A DNA stretch of 64,000 nucleotides from Fervidobacterium sp. (GCA_026419195.1 JANZZV010000003.1:47454-111453), one strand, 5' to 3'. Shown: positions 8,502 to 16,775, counted from the stretch's first letter. Numbers and translations: made by a program. The notes: generated from the sequence alone by a model not told the origin.

Positions 8502-9533
8502 TTATACCATATTGGAAATGTATCCAGATTTTCGATAGCCGTAACCTTCCCCTACTTTTAAACCTAAACCTTTTATCATTGTCCTTGTGCACTCAACACA
8601 CGCAGTGTCTTTTTCAAACAAACATATTTTTCCCGGGTAAAGTGAATAATTGGGTCTGTAAGGATTCGGTGTTAAATTCGGCATTATTACATTGGCGCCG
8701 TATTTCAAACCGAGCTGCCTTCCAAATGGATTTATAGAACCAAGTGCTGTTGTGGCAGGTATATTAGCAGTTGGTATTATTATCCTTGCAAGTGCAATCA
8801 TCTTAAGTGTTGTATACAAATCACCGCCACCTTGATTTGCTAAGGGTGTATCGGGATTAGGTATAAACGGTCCTATACCTATCATATCTGCATCAAGTTC
8901 TTTTAAAAAAGCAAGATCGAGCGCCAGATCGTAATATGTCTGACCAGGAAGACCAACCATACAGCCTGCACCAGTTTCGTAACCAAGGCGTTTCAATTCA
9001 AAAAGATGTGCTTTTCTGCTTTCAAATGAATCACCAGGGTGCAGCTTAGCATAAAGTGATTTAGAAGCCGTTTCATGACGCATTAGATATCTATCAGCTC
9101 CAAATTCTTTCCAGATTCTATACTCTTCAAAAGTACGTTCTCCTATACTCAAAGTTATTGCAACGTCCAATTTCTTTATTTCGGTTATCAAAGTATTTAT
9201 CATTTCTGTTGTGTAATACGGATCTTCCCCTGATTGAAGGACAATAGTTTTAATACCAAGCCTTGCAATAAGTTTTGCCCTTTCTATAATTTCCTCCAGG
9301 CTCATCCGGTAACGAACAAGATTCTTATTCTCTGATCTAAGACCACAGTACAGACAACGTTGAGAACAATAATTAGAAAATTCAATAATAGCTCTTAAGT
9401 GGACTTCTTCACCAACATATTTTTTTCTTATCTCGTCAGCTTTCTGAAATATTTCTTCGTTGTGTTTATTTGTACTAAGCAGATAGGTAATATAGTCTAA
9501 ATTCACGCTTTGAATTTTTTCAAGCTCTATCAT
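8502..9533 (-). CDS. hydE: FeFe-hydrogenase maturation radical SAM protein HydE
   Basis: 343 residues. The radical SAM cluster motif C-x3-C-x2-C is Cys56, Cys60 and Cys63 (YCSQRCLYCG), followed by HydE-type segments such as LQSGEDPYYT, MRHETAS and GCMVGLPGQT. HydE works with HydG and HydF to build the 2Fe subcluster of FeFe hydrogenase; its part is in forming the dithiolate-bearing Fe precursor. BioB and PylB are relatives, but the neighbouring hydG settles the call. HydF and the hydrogenase itself are not in this window. Confidence 0.93.
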   Translation of the reverse strand: MIELEKIQSVNLDYITYLLSTNKHNEEIFQKADEIRKKYVGEEVHLRAIIEFSNYCSQRCLYCGLRSENKNLVRYRMSLEEIIERAKLIARLGIKTIVLQSGEDPYYTTEMINTLITEIKKLDVAITLSIGERTFEEYRIWKEFGADRYLMRHETASKSLYAKLHPGDSFESRKAHLFELKRLGYETGAGCMVGLPGQTYYDLALDLAFLKELDADMIGIGPFIPNPDTPLANQGGGDLYTTLKMIALARIIIPTANIPATTALGSINPFGRQLGLKYGANVIMPNLTPNPYRPNYSLYPGKICLFEKDTACVECTRTMIKGLGLKVGEGYGYRKSGYISNMV

Positions 9534-9547
9534 ACAACCACCTCAGG

Positions 9548-9796
9548 TTATTTTTTTAAGTAGTAAGTAATGAAGTTAGAAATCTCTGTCAGTACTTCGG
9601 AACCTTTTAATTCCTTTTGTGAAAAAACAACATATTTATCATCCTCGTAAACTATAAAGCCTTCTGTGTAACTTTCTTGTCCAGCTCTTGCTATACAAGA
9701 TAATCTCTTACCTATTTTTTCACAGATCCAAACTTTTGTGTTGAATCTTTCGGCAATCGGGGAGAGTAATTTACTGAGTTTTTCAAAATCTGACAT
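9548..9796 (-). CDS. Small unknown protein between hydG and hydE
   Basis: I read it from the ATG at 9796 (82 residues, MSDFEKLSKLLSPIAERF...) because GGTGAG is just upstream and the gene then overlaps the end of hydG by 14 bases; a longer form from 9823 is possible. No family is recognised. The layout (helix, then VWICEKIGKRLSCIARAG, then FIVYEDDKYVVFSQKEL, then helix) resembles a minimal GAF/roadblock-like sensor fold, which is inference. Tight packing between two hydrogenase maturases suggests a role in the same process. Confidence 0.65.
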   Translation of the reverse strand: MSDFEKLSKLLSPIAERFNTKVWICEKIGKRLSCIARAGQESYTEGFIVYEDDKYVVFSQKELKGSEVLTEISNFITYYLKK

Positions 9797-11192
9797 CGCG
9801 CTCACCACGTTCAATTCTTTCAAGGTACTTAATCACGAGTTCTTTATTGTTAATCTTTTCGATTTCTTCTTGGATTAGCTTGTTACCAAGTGTTTTCGTT
9901 TGCTCTGAAGCATAGTCATTTAAGTATTCTTTTAGCGTAAATAGTGCATTCGGAGTACAGAACCTTTTAACAAAACCAGGAATAGCAAATTCCATAAAGT
10001 GTTCACCCGTTCGTCCCATTCTGTAGCAAGCAGTACAGAATGATGGTATATAACCTTCTTGGAGTAAATCATATATAACTTCTTCAAGCGACCGATTATC
10101 CCCGAGTATAAATTGACTTTTTCTGATCTTTTCTGGATCACTTTGTGAATAAGAGCCTATACCTATACTCGAACCACCATCTATTTGTGAAACTCCCATC
10201 TTAAGTACTTCTTTTCTAAGATGCGCTGGTTCTCGTGCTGTGAGGATCATACCAGTGTACGGTACAGCCAGTCTTATTATTGCAACTAATTTCTTGAAAT
10301 CATCATCACTGACCTTAGCTGGTGGATTATAACTTAATTCACTACCAAGTGCTGGTTCAATCCTCGGGAACGATATCGTGTGGGGGCCCACACCAAATCG
10401 CTCTTCTAAATGAATTGTATGATAAATTAGTCCCATGACCTCATATTTCCAATTATATAAACCGAAGAGTGCGCCTATACCAACATCGTCTATACCAGCA
10501 AGCATCGCTCTGTCAAGACCGTATAACCGCCAAGCATAATTTGACTTTGGTCCTCTTGGGTGTAATTTTTTATACGTTGGTTGATGGTAAGTTTCTTGGA
10601 AAATTTGAAACGTTCCGATACCAGCTTCCTTTATGATCTTGTAACCTTCCACTGTTTGTGGAGCAGCATTCACATTTACTCTTCTTATCTCACCATTTCC
10701 AACTTTTGTATCGTAAATTATTCTTATAGTTTCCGCAATAAACTCCGGACTATATCTTGGATGTTCACCATAGACAACTATCAAACGTTTGTGTCCTTTC
10801 GACACAAGTGCTTCTACTTCTCTTCTTAGTTCTTCAAATGTTAGTGTCTTTCTATAAACTTCTGAGTTTGAATTTCTGAAACCACAGTATACACAGTCGT
10901 TAACACAATCGTTCCCTATGTAAAGTGGTGCAAAAAGTACTATCCTGTTACCGTATATCCTCTCTTTCAACGTTCTTGCCGCATGAAAAATCTCTTCAAG
11001 TAGCTTTTCGTCTTCAACATTAAGAAGTGTCGCAACTTCATCGGGTTCCAGCCTATTTTTGTTGAGAGACTTTTCAAGAATTTCCCTGACTTTCACTTTA
11101 TCAGGCGATTTCGTAACTTCGAGTAACTCAAATATCTCTGCCTCTGGAATAAATGTTTTTTCATTGTCTATTTCTTTTGTGAACACATACAT
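9783..11192 (-). CDS. hydG: FeFe-hydrogenase maturation tyrosine lyase HydG
   Basis: 469 residues from the ATG at 11192 (GAAGGAGGT upstream; the longer in-frame start at 11222 has no such site). The radical SAM motif is Cys96, Cys100 and Cys103 (CVNDCVYC). The C-terminal C-x2-C-x22-C (CTACYR ... KRFC), which holds HydG's second FeS cluster, is intact; this separates it from ThiH, which lacks that extension pattern. HydG splits tyrosine to p-cresol plus CO and cyanide for the H-cluster. Followed by the small unknown gene and hydE. Confidence 0.95.
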   Translation of the reverse strand: MYVFTKEIDNEKTFIPEAEIFELLEVTKSPDKVKVREILEKSLNKNRLEPDEVATLLNVEDEKLLEEIFHAARTLKERIYGNRIVLFAPLYIGNDCVNDCVYCGFRNSNSEVYRKTLTFEELRREVEALVSKGHKRLIVVYGEHPRYSPEFIAETIRIIYDTKVGNGEIRRVNVNAAPQTVEGYKIIKEAGIGTFQIFQETYHQPTYKKLHPRGPKSNYAWRLYGLDRAMLAGIDDVGIGALFGLYNWKYEVMGLIYHTIHLEERFGVGPHTISFPRIEPALGSELSYNPPAKVSDDDFKKLVAIIRLAVPYTGMILTAREPAHLRKEVLKMGVSQIDGGSSIGIGSYSQSDPEKIRKSQFILGDNRSLEEVIYDLLQEGYIPSFCTACYRMGRTGEHFMEFAIPGFVKRFCTPNALFTLKEYLNDYASEQTKTLGNKLIQEEIEKINNKELVIKYLERIERGERDVRF

Positions 11193-11334
11193 AAAAATAC
11201 CTCCTTCATTTAATAAAATCATGTCTGTAGATTAGATAAGATAAAAGAGCCTTTAATAATTATTAATTTCAGTTCATTGATCGAGTTAAAATCTTTATCA
11301 AGCAAAGAAACAAAAATATAACAAACATCTTTGA

Positions 11335-11580
11335 TCAATTCACCGCTATACTTTTAACTTTTACTCCTTTTATATTTCCAAGTTTTCCCGTGAATGAACC
11401 AATAATATCATTCGTCGCTTTTACTATTAAAAAAACAATCGCTATATTTTCATCTGGAACTGGATATCCAACCCTCAATCTAATAATCTCCGAATACTGA
11501 TGTAATAATTCATTGACCTTTGAATACGCATTTTCCCTGTCGGTAACTATGATATCGATGGTGTAGTACCTTTCTCCCAC
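11335..11580 (-). CDS. Second TM1266-like putative regulator
   Basis: 81 residues, MGERYYTIDIIVTDRENAYSKVNELLHQYS..., with the same beta-alpha-beta layout and RLRVGYPVPDENIAIVFLIV centre as the gene at 8155 (RLGLHEGAGQYCSPVGLIILEL there). It lacks Cys altogether. First gene of the hydG operon, 142 bases upstream of the hydG start, and itself preceded by an attenuator-like leader at 11606-11701. It could be the sensor that controls that leader; that is speculation. Confidence 0.7.
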   Translation of the reverse strand: MGERYYTIDIIVTDRENAYSKVNELLHQYSEIIRLRVGYPVPDENIAIVFLIVKATNDIIGSFTGKLGNIKGVKVKSIAVN

Positions 11581-11605
11581 ATTAATCCCTCCATTATCCT
11601 TATGA

Positions 11606-11649
11606 TCAAAAAATTAAATCCCCTTCCCTTGTGTACCAAGGAAAGGGGA
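11606..11649 (-). terminator. Leader terminator upstream of the hydG operon
   Basis: Minus-strand stem formed by 11637-11649 and 11619-11631 (13 bp with one G-U), loop about five bases, followed by an A/T tract rich in T (11606-11618). It lies 26-70 bases before the first start codon of the operon, so it would stop transcription before the genes unless the alternative pairing in the next entry forms. Confidence 0.75.
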
Positions 11650-11735
11650 TAATTTTAGAAAGAAAACAAAAATTCGCACTCAACTCTCCCCTTTCCTTGG
11701 TGTCAGAAATGATTCCTCCACCTCAGAAAGATGTG
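11606..11735 (-). promoter_or_regulatory. Attenuator-type leader of the hydG operon, possible undescribed riboswitch
   Basis: The minus-strand leader contains three mutually complementary segments. Segment 1 (11687-11701, ACCAAGGAAAGGGGA on the minus strand) pairs perfectly over 15 bases with segment 2 (11635-11649); segment 2 also pairs with segment 3 (11619-11631) to make the terminator. The two pairings exclude each other. Upstream of segment 1, GGTG (about 11719-11722) could pair with the CACC at the start of segment 1 and release the terminator. A TATAAT box at 11743-11748 places the transcript start close by, but the -35 region is weak. I do not recognise a known riboswitch class. This leader and its promoter fill most of the 355-base gap 11581-11935; the remainder holds nothing clear besides a TATAAT at 11897-11902 on the plus strand. 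Confidence 0.6.
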
Positions 11736-11935
11736 TAATCCGATTATATGAGAAAATATTCACATGCTTTCGTATCTATTTTACTACGAAATATAAAAAA
11801 ATCTACAGTCAAATATTTGAAAATGTCAAAACTTATCATCAATTATCATCAAATAAATGAAAAATATTTTAGCTATCTCAATGTTCATCTTTGTGCTATA
11901 ATATGTAAAAAACTCAACTGAGAGAGAATGTCTAA

Positions 11936-12615
11936 ATGGCAATCTTGATTGAAAAAGTTAACCACTTTGACGAAATAACAAAAAATTTAGCTTATGCGTA
12001 GTTGAAAACAAAAGCAGAACTTCAAAAATTCAAAAATGAGATGAATACACTCAAAGATGAATGACAACTTTATGAAAGCTCCAAAGATGAAATGAGCGGG
12101 TTCAAAGACTGATGTAAGAATACAACATAAAAAGACTCATGAAAGGTGAGAAAACTCTGGGGTGACTTGAAAAAAATATGAACACCTGTTGAAAATATAT
12201 TCGCTCCATCAATTGACATCGTAATTGAGAAGTACTTTAAAGTAAAGCTTGATGATGTTAGTATGAATAGATTGATTAGCAAAGGTCAAGATACACTCAA
12301 GATAGATATTCTTGGTGTATCCCATGAAACAAAGAAAGCTTTTGTTTGGAGGTAAAAGAAGGTCCTGATCGTGTTGAATACGTAGAAAGATCCCAAGAAA
12401 GTCTATCTAGACTCAAAGAATCCTTACCATCCTTGGAGAATTATGAGATAGTAGGTATTTACGCAAGTTTAGACATGAGGGACTTTACGACTATCCAGCT
12501 TAACAATCGGGGAATTTATGCATTGATAATTCAAGCAGATATGTTTGAGATCCCAAATTCGATTAGTTTCGGTAAGGTTAAGAAACTAAAGCGGTGGAGT
12601 TCCACATCGTTTTAG
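11936..12615 (+). pseudogene. Decayed coiled-coil PD-(D/E)XK nuclease-like gene (DUF3782 type)
   Basis: One reading frame from the ATG at 11936 gives a charged coiled coil, then VENIFAPSIDIVIEKYF, KVKLDDVSMNRLISKGQD and IDILGVSHETKKAFV. It is broken by seven in-frame stops (one TAG, four or more TGA, TAA) and then by a one-base deletion near 12348, where FVVEVK would be expected; the sequence resumes one frame over as EVKEGPDRVEYVERSQE and runs to 12615. The D-x-LGVS ... EVK pattern is the core of the PD-(D/E)XK nuclease fold. Intact relatives with this layout are common in thermophiles and of unknown function. The dense stop codons show it is not expressed as a full protein. Confidence 0.75.
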
Positions 12616-12676
12616 TTTTAATAAGCAAATTCACTCGCGAGGTGCAGAGTTATTATATCCTTTGGTGGTGATTCTT

Positions 12677-13621
12677 ATGCAAAAGAAGATTTTAACCCTT
12701 TCATTTTTCTTATTCGTCAATCTGCTATTCGCGGCTTTTGTAACATTCAAATCAGAAGTTTCTGTCTTTCCAGGTCCTGTGTTTATGAAGGATGTGATCG
12801 AAGAGACAGATATCGATACACCTACTCTCGAAAAAATTATTGTTGCTTATGTCTCAAGTAATTCAAAGTTGTCTTTAAATAAGAAGTATCTATTAAACTT
12901 ATTGAAGCGTCATGTCGGGATTGTTGATACAAAACCTGATGATTTGCCAATTGTTATAATAGCAAGTAAACAAACAGTTGAAAGCAGCAAAAGCGATAGC
13001 AAGTACAATATTGTAACAAAAGATAAGGTTAACAGTATTGTGTTGCTTGAGTTGTACAAGAACTATCCCTCTGATACACAATTCAATTTAAAATGGCAAT
13101 CAGGGAGTATTGTTGAACATGATGATTATGTTATTTCTATTCAAATTTCAAATAGAGCTTCACCTTTTGTACGAATAACATTACGAAGATCGGGTAAAGT
13201 AGTGGGTTATCTGACATTTCAGTACGAAGCTATACTTCTTAGGAAAGTTGCAGTCGCAAAAAGAAAGATAGAAAAGGAAGAAATTATAGGTGTAAATGAT
13301 GTTGAATTTACAGTGATTAATGTGTACTCTATAGCCAAAATTCCAGTTTTGCCAGAAGATTTACCGGCTTTATCCGATAAGATTTTTCAAAAAGGCGAAA
13401 TACTTGATGGTAAATACCTAAAAGATGTTCCTATAGTTGTCAAAGGGCAAATTTTAAAAGCTGTTAGTAATGTTGGCGGTGTGACTGTCTCAACCTTAGT
13501 ACAATCTCTGGAGCATGGTTATGTTGGAAATGTTATAAGTGTAAAAAACCTCGATAGTGGAAAGATTTTAAGGGGTACTGTACAAGAAGATGGAACAATA
13601 ATTGTTTTGGAGGTGAAGTAG
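12677..13621 (+). CDS. flgA: Flagellar P-ring assembly protein FlgA-like
   Basis: About 314 residues from the ATG at 12677 (GGTGGTG upstream). An N-terminal hydrophobic segment (ILTLSFFLFVNLLFAAF) is a Sec signal. The C-terminal third fits the SAF/FlgA domain: a 'KVAVAKRKIEKEEIIGVNDVEFTVINVYS' type hinge, then KGEILDGKYLKDVPIVVKGQILKAV and a final GNVISVKNLDSGKILRGTV repeat-like segment. FlgA chaperones FlgI into the periplasmic P-ring. First of four consecutive flagellar genes; flgH starts on the next base. Confidence 0.85.
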   Translation: MQKKILTLSFFLFVNLLFAAFVTFKSEVSVFPGPVFMKDVIEETDIDTPTLEKIIVAYVSSNSKLSLNKKYLLNLLKRHVGIVDTKPDDLPIVIIASKQTVESSKSDSKYNIVTKDKVNSIVLLELYKNYPSDTQFNLKWQSGSIVEHDDYVISIQISNRASPFVRITLRRSGKVVGYLTFQYEAILLRKVAVAKRKIEKEEIIGVNDVEFTVINVYSIAKIPVLPEDLPALSDKIFQKGEILDGKYLKDVPIVVKGQILKAVSNVGGVTVSTLVQSLEHGYVGNVISVKNLDSGKILRGTVQEDGTIIVLEVK

Positions 13622-14218
13622 TTGACTAGGAATGTTTTAGTTTTTTTATTCTTCGTGACTTTTACAATATTGTTCTCCTCTTCGCTTTATACAACATCTT
13701 CAAATAATCAATTCAAAAATTTGCTTGGAGAGTATAAAGCAACAAGAGTTGGTGATGCAATTACTATTGTGGTGTTTGAATCTCCACGGATTTCTACCTC
13801 ATCTCAGGTCAATTCTCTCACAAATGCATTTATAAATGCTATAAACACTGGTACGAAACTTGTTGGACTCGACTTGAGTAAATATCTTCCAGCAAATCCT
13901 TCTCCAAATGACAAAAGGGATAATAAAAGTCAAGCCAATGCTGTAGTTCAATTGACAGCTGTTGTAAAACAAGTTGATGAGAGCGGTAAAATGTTTGTCG
14001 AAGGACGAAAACAGATAAAAGTAGGTAACGACTTAAGGGAAATAATCGTAACAGGTTGGGTGCATCCTCAGGCAATTAAACCAGGAAATATTGTAAATTC
14101 CACAGATTTGATAAACGCACAGATATGGGAAAACGGTAAGTTGGTTTTTCAAGATGATCCTCAACAAAGTACTTGGCTTGGATTGTTACTCTCAGCGATA
14201 GCCAGCTTCTTCAAATAA
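13622..14218 (+). CDS. flgH: Flagellar L-ring protein FlgH
   Basis: 198 residues; starts with TTG directly after the flgA stop, with GGAGGTG upstream. It has an N-terminal signal sequence and the FlgH core: YKATRVGDAITIVVFESP, a low-complexity Asn/Ser region, then VDESGKMFVEGRKQIKVGNDLREIIVTGWV and a C-terminal segment naming the ring fold. FlgH forms the outer-membrane L-ring. Proteobacterial FlgH is a lipoprotein, but no Cys follows the signal here, so the protein seems not to be lipid-anchored. That may suit the protein-rich outer toga of Thermotogales (inference). Confidence 0.88.
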   Translation: MTRNVLVFLFFVTFTILFSSSLYTTSSNNQFKNLLGEYKATRVGDAITIVVFESPRISTSSQVNSLTNAFINAINTGTKLVGLDLSKYLPANPSPNDKRDNKSQANAVVQLTAVVKQVDESGKMFVEGRKQIKVGNDLREIIVTGWVHPQAIKPGNIVNSTDLINAQIWENGKLVFQDDPQQSTWLGLLLSAIASFFK

Positions 14219-14250
14219 ATTTAATAAAAAATGTGTTGGGAGTGATACAA

Positions 14251-15255
14251 GTGAAAAAAAGAATGCTTGTTTTGGCATCTTTGATTTTAATGTTTTTACT
14301 TCCTTCATTATCACTTTCAGTAAATGTTAGAATCAAAGATTTTGCCAAATTTAGAGGTGCTCGAGATAATCAGCTATTTGGAATTGGTCTTGTTGTTGGT
14401 TTGAATGGTACGGGTGACAGTGGGACGTTGAATTCAACATTACTTGCAAACATGATTAAAAACTTTGGGATAAACGTTAATCCCAACGATTTGAAGACAC
14501 GTAATGCTGCCCTTGTTATGGTAGTTGCAGATATTCCAGCTTTTTATAAACCGGGAATGAGATTGGATGTTGAGATAGCAAGTATAAACGATGCAAAGAG
14601 TCTTAGAAATGGAATATTGCTACAAACGCCTCTTTATGGAGCAGATGGAAATGTATACGCCGTAGCTCAGGGACCTATCTCTGTGGGTGGCGAAGACGCG
14701 AAAGGTAGCGTTAATTTACAAAAAAGGTTTCCCGTTGTCGGCTATATACCAAATGGAGCCATTATTGAACGTGAAATACCATTTACAATAGTTGATTCTA
14801 ACTCAGTAACTATATTAATTAACCGACCGGATTTTACGGTGGCAGCCAGGACTGCTTTGGCGATAAACACCAAGTTTGGGACCAACATCGCTAAAGCAAT
14901 AGATAGTTCAAGTGTCAAAGTTGCTATACCAAAAACCTTTCTGGAAGATGTAATTTCATTCTTAGCATTACTTGAGGAGATAGAAGTTCCAATGGATGTA
15001 GCTGCTCAGGTAGTTATAAATGAAAGAACAGGAACAGTTGTTTTCGGAGGAGATGTAATCATATCTGACTTTGTGTTGTCCTATGGCAACTTTGTTATCA
15101 CTATTGTAAACGGAAAAATAGAGGATAAAAAAGCAACAATAGGCAATTTAATAACTGCTTTGAAATCTCTCGGTGCTACTCCTCAAGACATAATAGCAAT
15201 CGTACAAGAACTTCATAAAGCTGGTGTGATATTTGCACAGCTGAAAATAATGTAA
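14251..15255 (+). CDS. flgI: Flagellar P-ring protein FlgI
   Basis: About 334 residues from the GTG at 14251 (GGGAGTG upstream), beginning MKKRMLVLASLILMFLLP, a signal peptide. The FlgI pattern is clear: RIKDFAKFRGARDNQLFGIGLVVGLNGTGD, KTRNAALVMVVADIPAF, GTLLQTPL-like LLQTPLYGADGNVYAVAQGPISVGG, and VINERTGTVVFGGDV near the C-terminus. It builds the periplasmic ring around the rod. 32 bases after flgH, 25 before the flgJ-like gene. Confidence 0.95.
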   Translation: MKKRMLVLASLILMFLLPSLSLSVNVRIKDFAKFRGARDNQLFGIGLVVGLNGTGDSGTLNSTLLANMIKNFGINVNPNDLKTRNAALVMVVADIPAFYKPGMRLDVEIASINDAKSLRNGILLQTPLYGADGNVYAVAQGPISVGGEDAKGSVNLQKRFPVVGYIPNGAIIEREIPFTIVDSNSVTILINRPDFTVAARTALAINTKFGTNIAKAIDSSSVKVAIPKTFLEDVISFLALLEEIEVPMDVAAQVVINERTGTVVFGGDVIISDFVLSYGNFVITIVNGKIEDKKATIGNLITALKSLGATPQDIIAIVQELHKAGVIFAQLKIM

Positions 15256-15280
15256 AAGCGGAGATGTGGAGACGGAAAAC

Positions 15281-15688
15281 ATGGACTTAAGAATTAATTC
15301 TCAACAGTCTTTTAAAATAAATAACAACATTACGAAAATCATAGATCCAAAGTCCGAAGAGTACCAAAAGCAGCTTCGAAAAGTCTCGGAAGAATTTGCC
15401 GCTTGGTACATATACGAGGTTTTCAAAAAGATGTACAACACCGTTCAAAAAAGTGGCTTAATCCAAGAAAGTTTTGGAGAACGCTGGTTTCGGGAAATGT
15501 TACTTCAACAATACGCCCTTAAATCAGCGAAAACGGACTTGAAAGATCTATCTGAGATGATTTACAAAGCGTTAGGTGGCAAATTGAATGTGGAAGATAT
15601 CCATTCAGCAAAAAATTCAGTAAATAGAAATGAAAATCTTAAATTACTGAATCTTTTCATTCTTCAAAATCAAAAATCTGGAGAGTGA
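15281..15688 (+). CDS. flgJ: Rod-binding protein, FlgJ N-terminal-domain type
   Basis: About 135 residues from the ATG at 15281, which has GGAG nine bases upstream; the GTG at 15266 has its GGAG too close. The central part, VSEEFAAWYIYEVFKKMYNTV ... GERWFREMLLQQYALKSAK, is the rod-binding/capping domain found in the N-terminal half of FlgJ. The peptidoglycan hydrolase half of proteobacterial FlgJ is absent, as is usual outside Proteobacteria. The last 45 bases overlap the 3' end of the opposite-strand gene at 15644-16744. Confidence 0.82.
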   Translation: MDLRINSQQSFKINNNITKIIDPKSEEYQKQLRKVSEEFAAWYIYEVFKKMYNTVQKSGLIQESFGERWFREMLLQQYALKSAKTDLKDLSEMIYKALGGKLNVEDIHSAKNSVNRNENLKLLNLFILQNQKSGE

Positions 15689-16744
15689 AGGTGCTGATAA
15701 TAATACATAATCATCTATCACGTCTACTAAAATGTATTGACTTCCAATTCGAGTAAGCGCACTTTTCAAGAAGTGCGCTTTTGTTTTTATTGAAAAGGAC
15801 AAGTTAATTTCTATCTCCATACTTCCCCTGTAAGCAATTGGACCGTGCTGGGATACAACAACTAACTCCCCACTCCTTGTATACAGCTGAACATCAGAGA
15901 ATCTTCCCAAGATAAGTGATCTTCTAAGTAACCTTTGAAGTTGTAAGCTGTTAATTCTCAGCTTGGGTTCAAATGATCGACAAAGATTTCTGATTCGATC
16001 TGGACTTTCTTCAGCCAAATCACCACAAAACGTATAATAGTTCGCCGCTTCTATATGTAATTTGAGTACCGAACCATCAAAATATATTGTCAATTCTTCA
16101 GTTTGCTCAGTATCTAATGCTTTAATGATGTGCCTTGACGAAACATACGGTATGCGAAGTGAAAATTCCCTGAATTCCTCATCTTTGTTTTCCAACTTAG
16201 ATTCTGACTTTAATCTTACATAAGAAACAATTCCCATATGATGAGAAATGAACTCAACACCGTCCTTCGTTATAAAAAAATTTGTGTAACTTCCCTCTTC
16301 AAGAAAGCAAGAAACAAAATCAAGTTCATTGATAAACTTTTTTCTGGATAATCTTAATAATCTTATATGCAAATCCGAGATTTTTGGAAAACAAATTTCT
16401 TTTCCTGCATAATTAACGCGGAGTCTTAAGATTTCGTTCTGACATTTGAAAGTTATCATATTATCTTGAAATAGTAAATTTACTTTTCCATTAAGCTCCA
16501 GCGAAAATTGCTTTACCACATCAAGTGGTATCTCAAAAGGTTGGAATGTTTTTGGGAAAAGATATGGAGCCAAATCAAAATATCCGTATAAACAACCATC
16601 TGAGGCTAATAAATACAATTTACCCTCATATGAAAAAAGAGATATCTTCCTGTTTGATTGTTCGAGTGTGCCACAAACTTTATCAGCCTTTTTTAGAATG
16701 TCTTTAAGTTTTCCAGAATCAATCTCAATAGTGAACATTCCCAT
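15644..16744 (-). CDS. DnaN-like protein (diverged sliding-clamp paralog)
   Basis: 366 residues, the length of a bacterial beta clamp. I can lay three clamp-like repeats along it: residues ~1-120 (KISLFSYEGKLYLLASDGCLYGYFDL; FEIPLDVVKQFSLEL, then VNLLFQDNMITFKC), ~121-245 (KFINELDFVSCFL, FFITKDGVEFISHHMGIVSYV; ELTIYFDGSVLKLHI) and ~246-366 (LQLQRLLRRSLIL, VQLYTRSGELVVVSQHGPI; KTKAHFLKSALTRI). The normal clamp C-terminus (MPMRL type) is replaced by SRFLILKNEKIQ. This assignment is pattern-based. Downstream of clpX and tsaD in one minus-strand operon. It may be a second clamp or a clamp-fold protein with another role. Confidence 0.55.
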   Translation of the reverse strand: MGMFTIEIDSGKLKDILKKADKVCGTLEQSNRKISLFSYEGKLYLLASDGCLYGYFDLAPYLFPKTFQPFEIPLDVVKQFSLELNGKVNLLFQDNMITFKCQNEILRLRVNYAGKEICFPKISDLHIRLLRLSRKKFINELDFVSCFLEEGSYTNFFITKDGVEFISHHMGIVSYVRLKSESKLENKDEEFREFSLRIPYVSSRHIIKALDTEQTEELTIYFDGSVLKLHIEAANYYTFCGDLAEESPDRIRNLCRSFEPKLRINSLQLQRLLRRSLILGRFSDVQLYTRSGELVVVSQHGPIAYRGSMEIEINLSFSIKTKAHFLKSALTRIGSQYILVDVIDDYVLLSAPSLSRFLILKNEKIQ

Positions 16745-16775
16745 CCTTGTCTACCTTTCACCTGGTAATTTTCCA

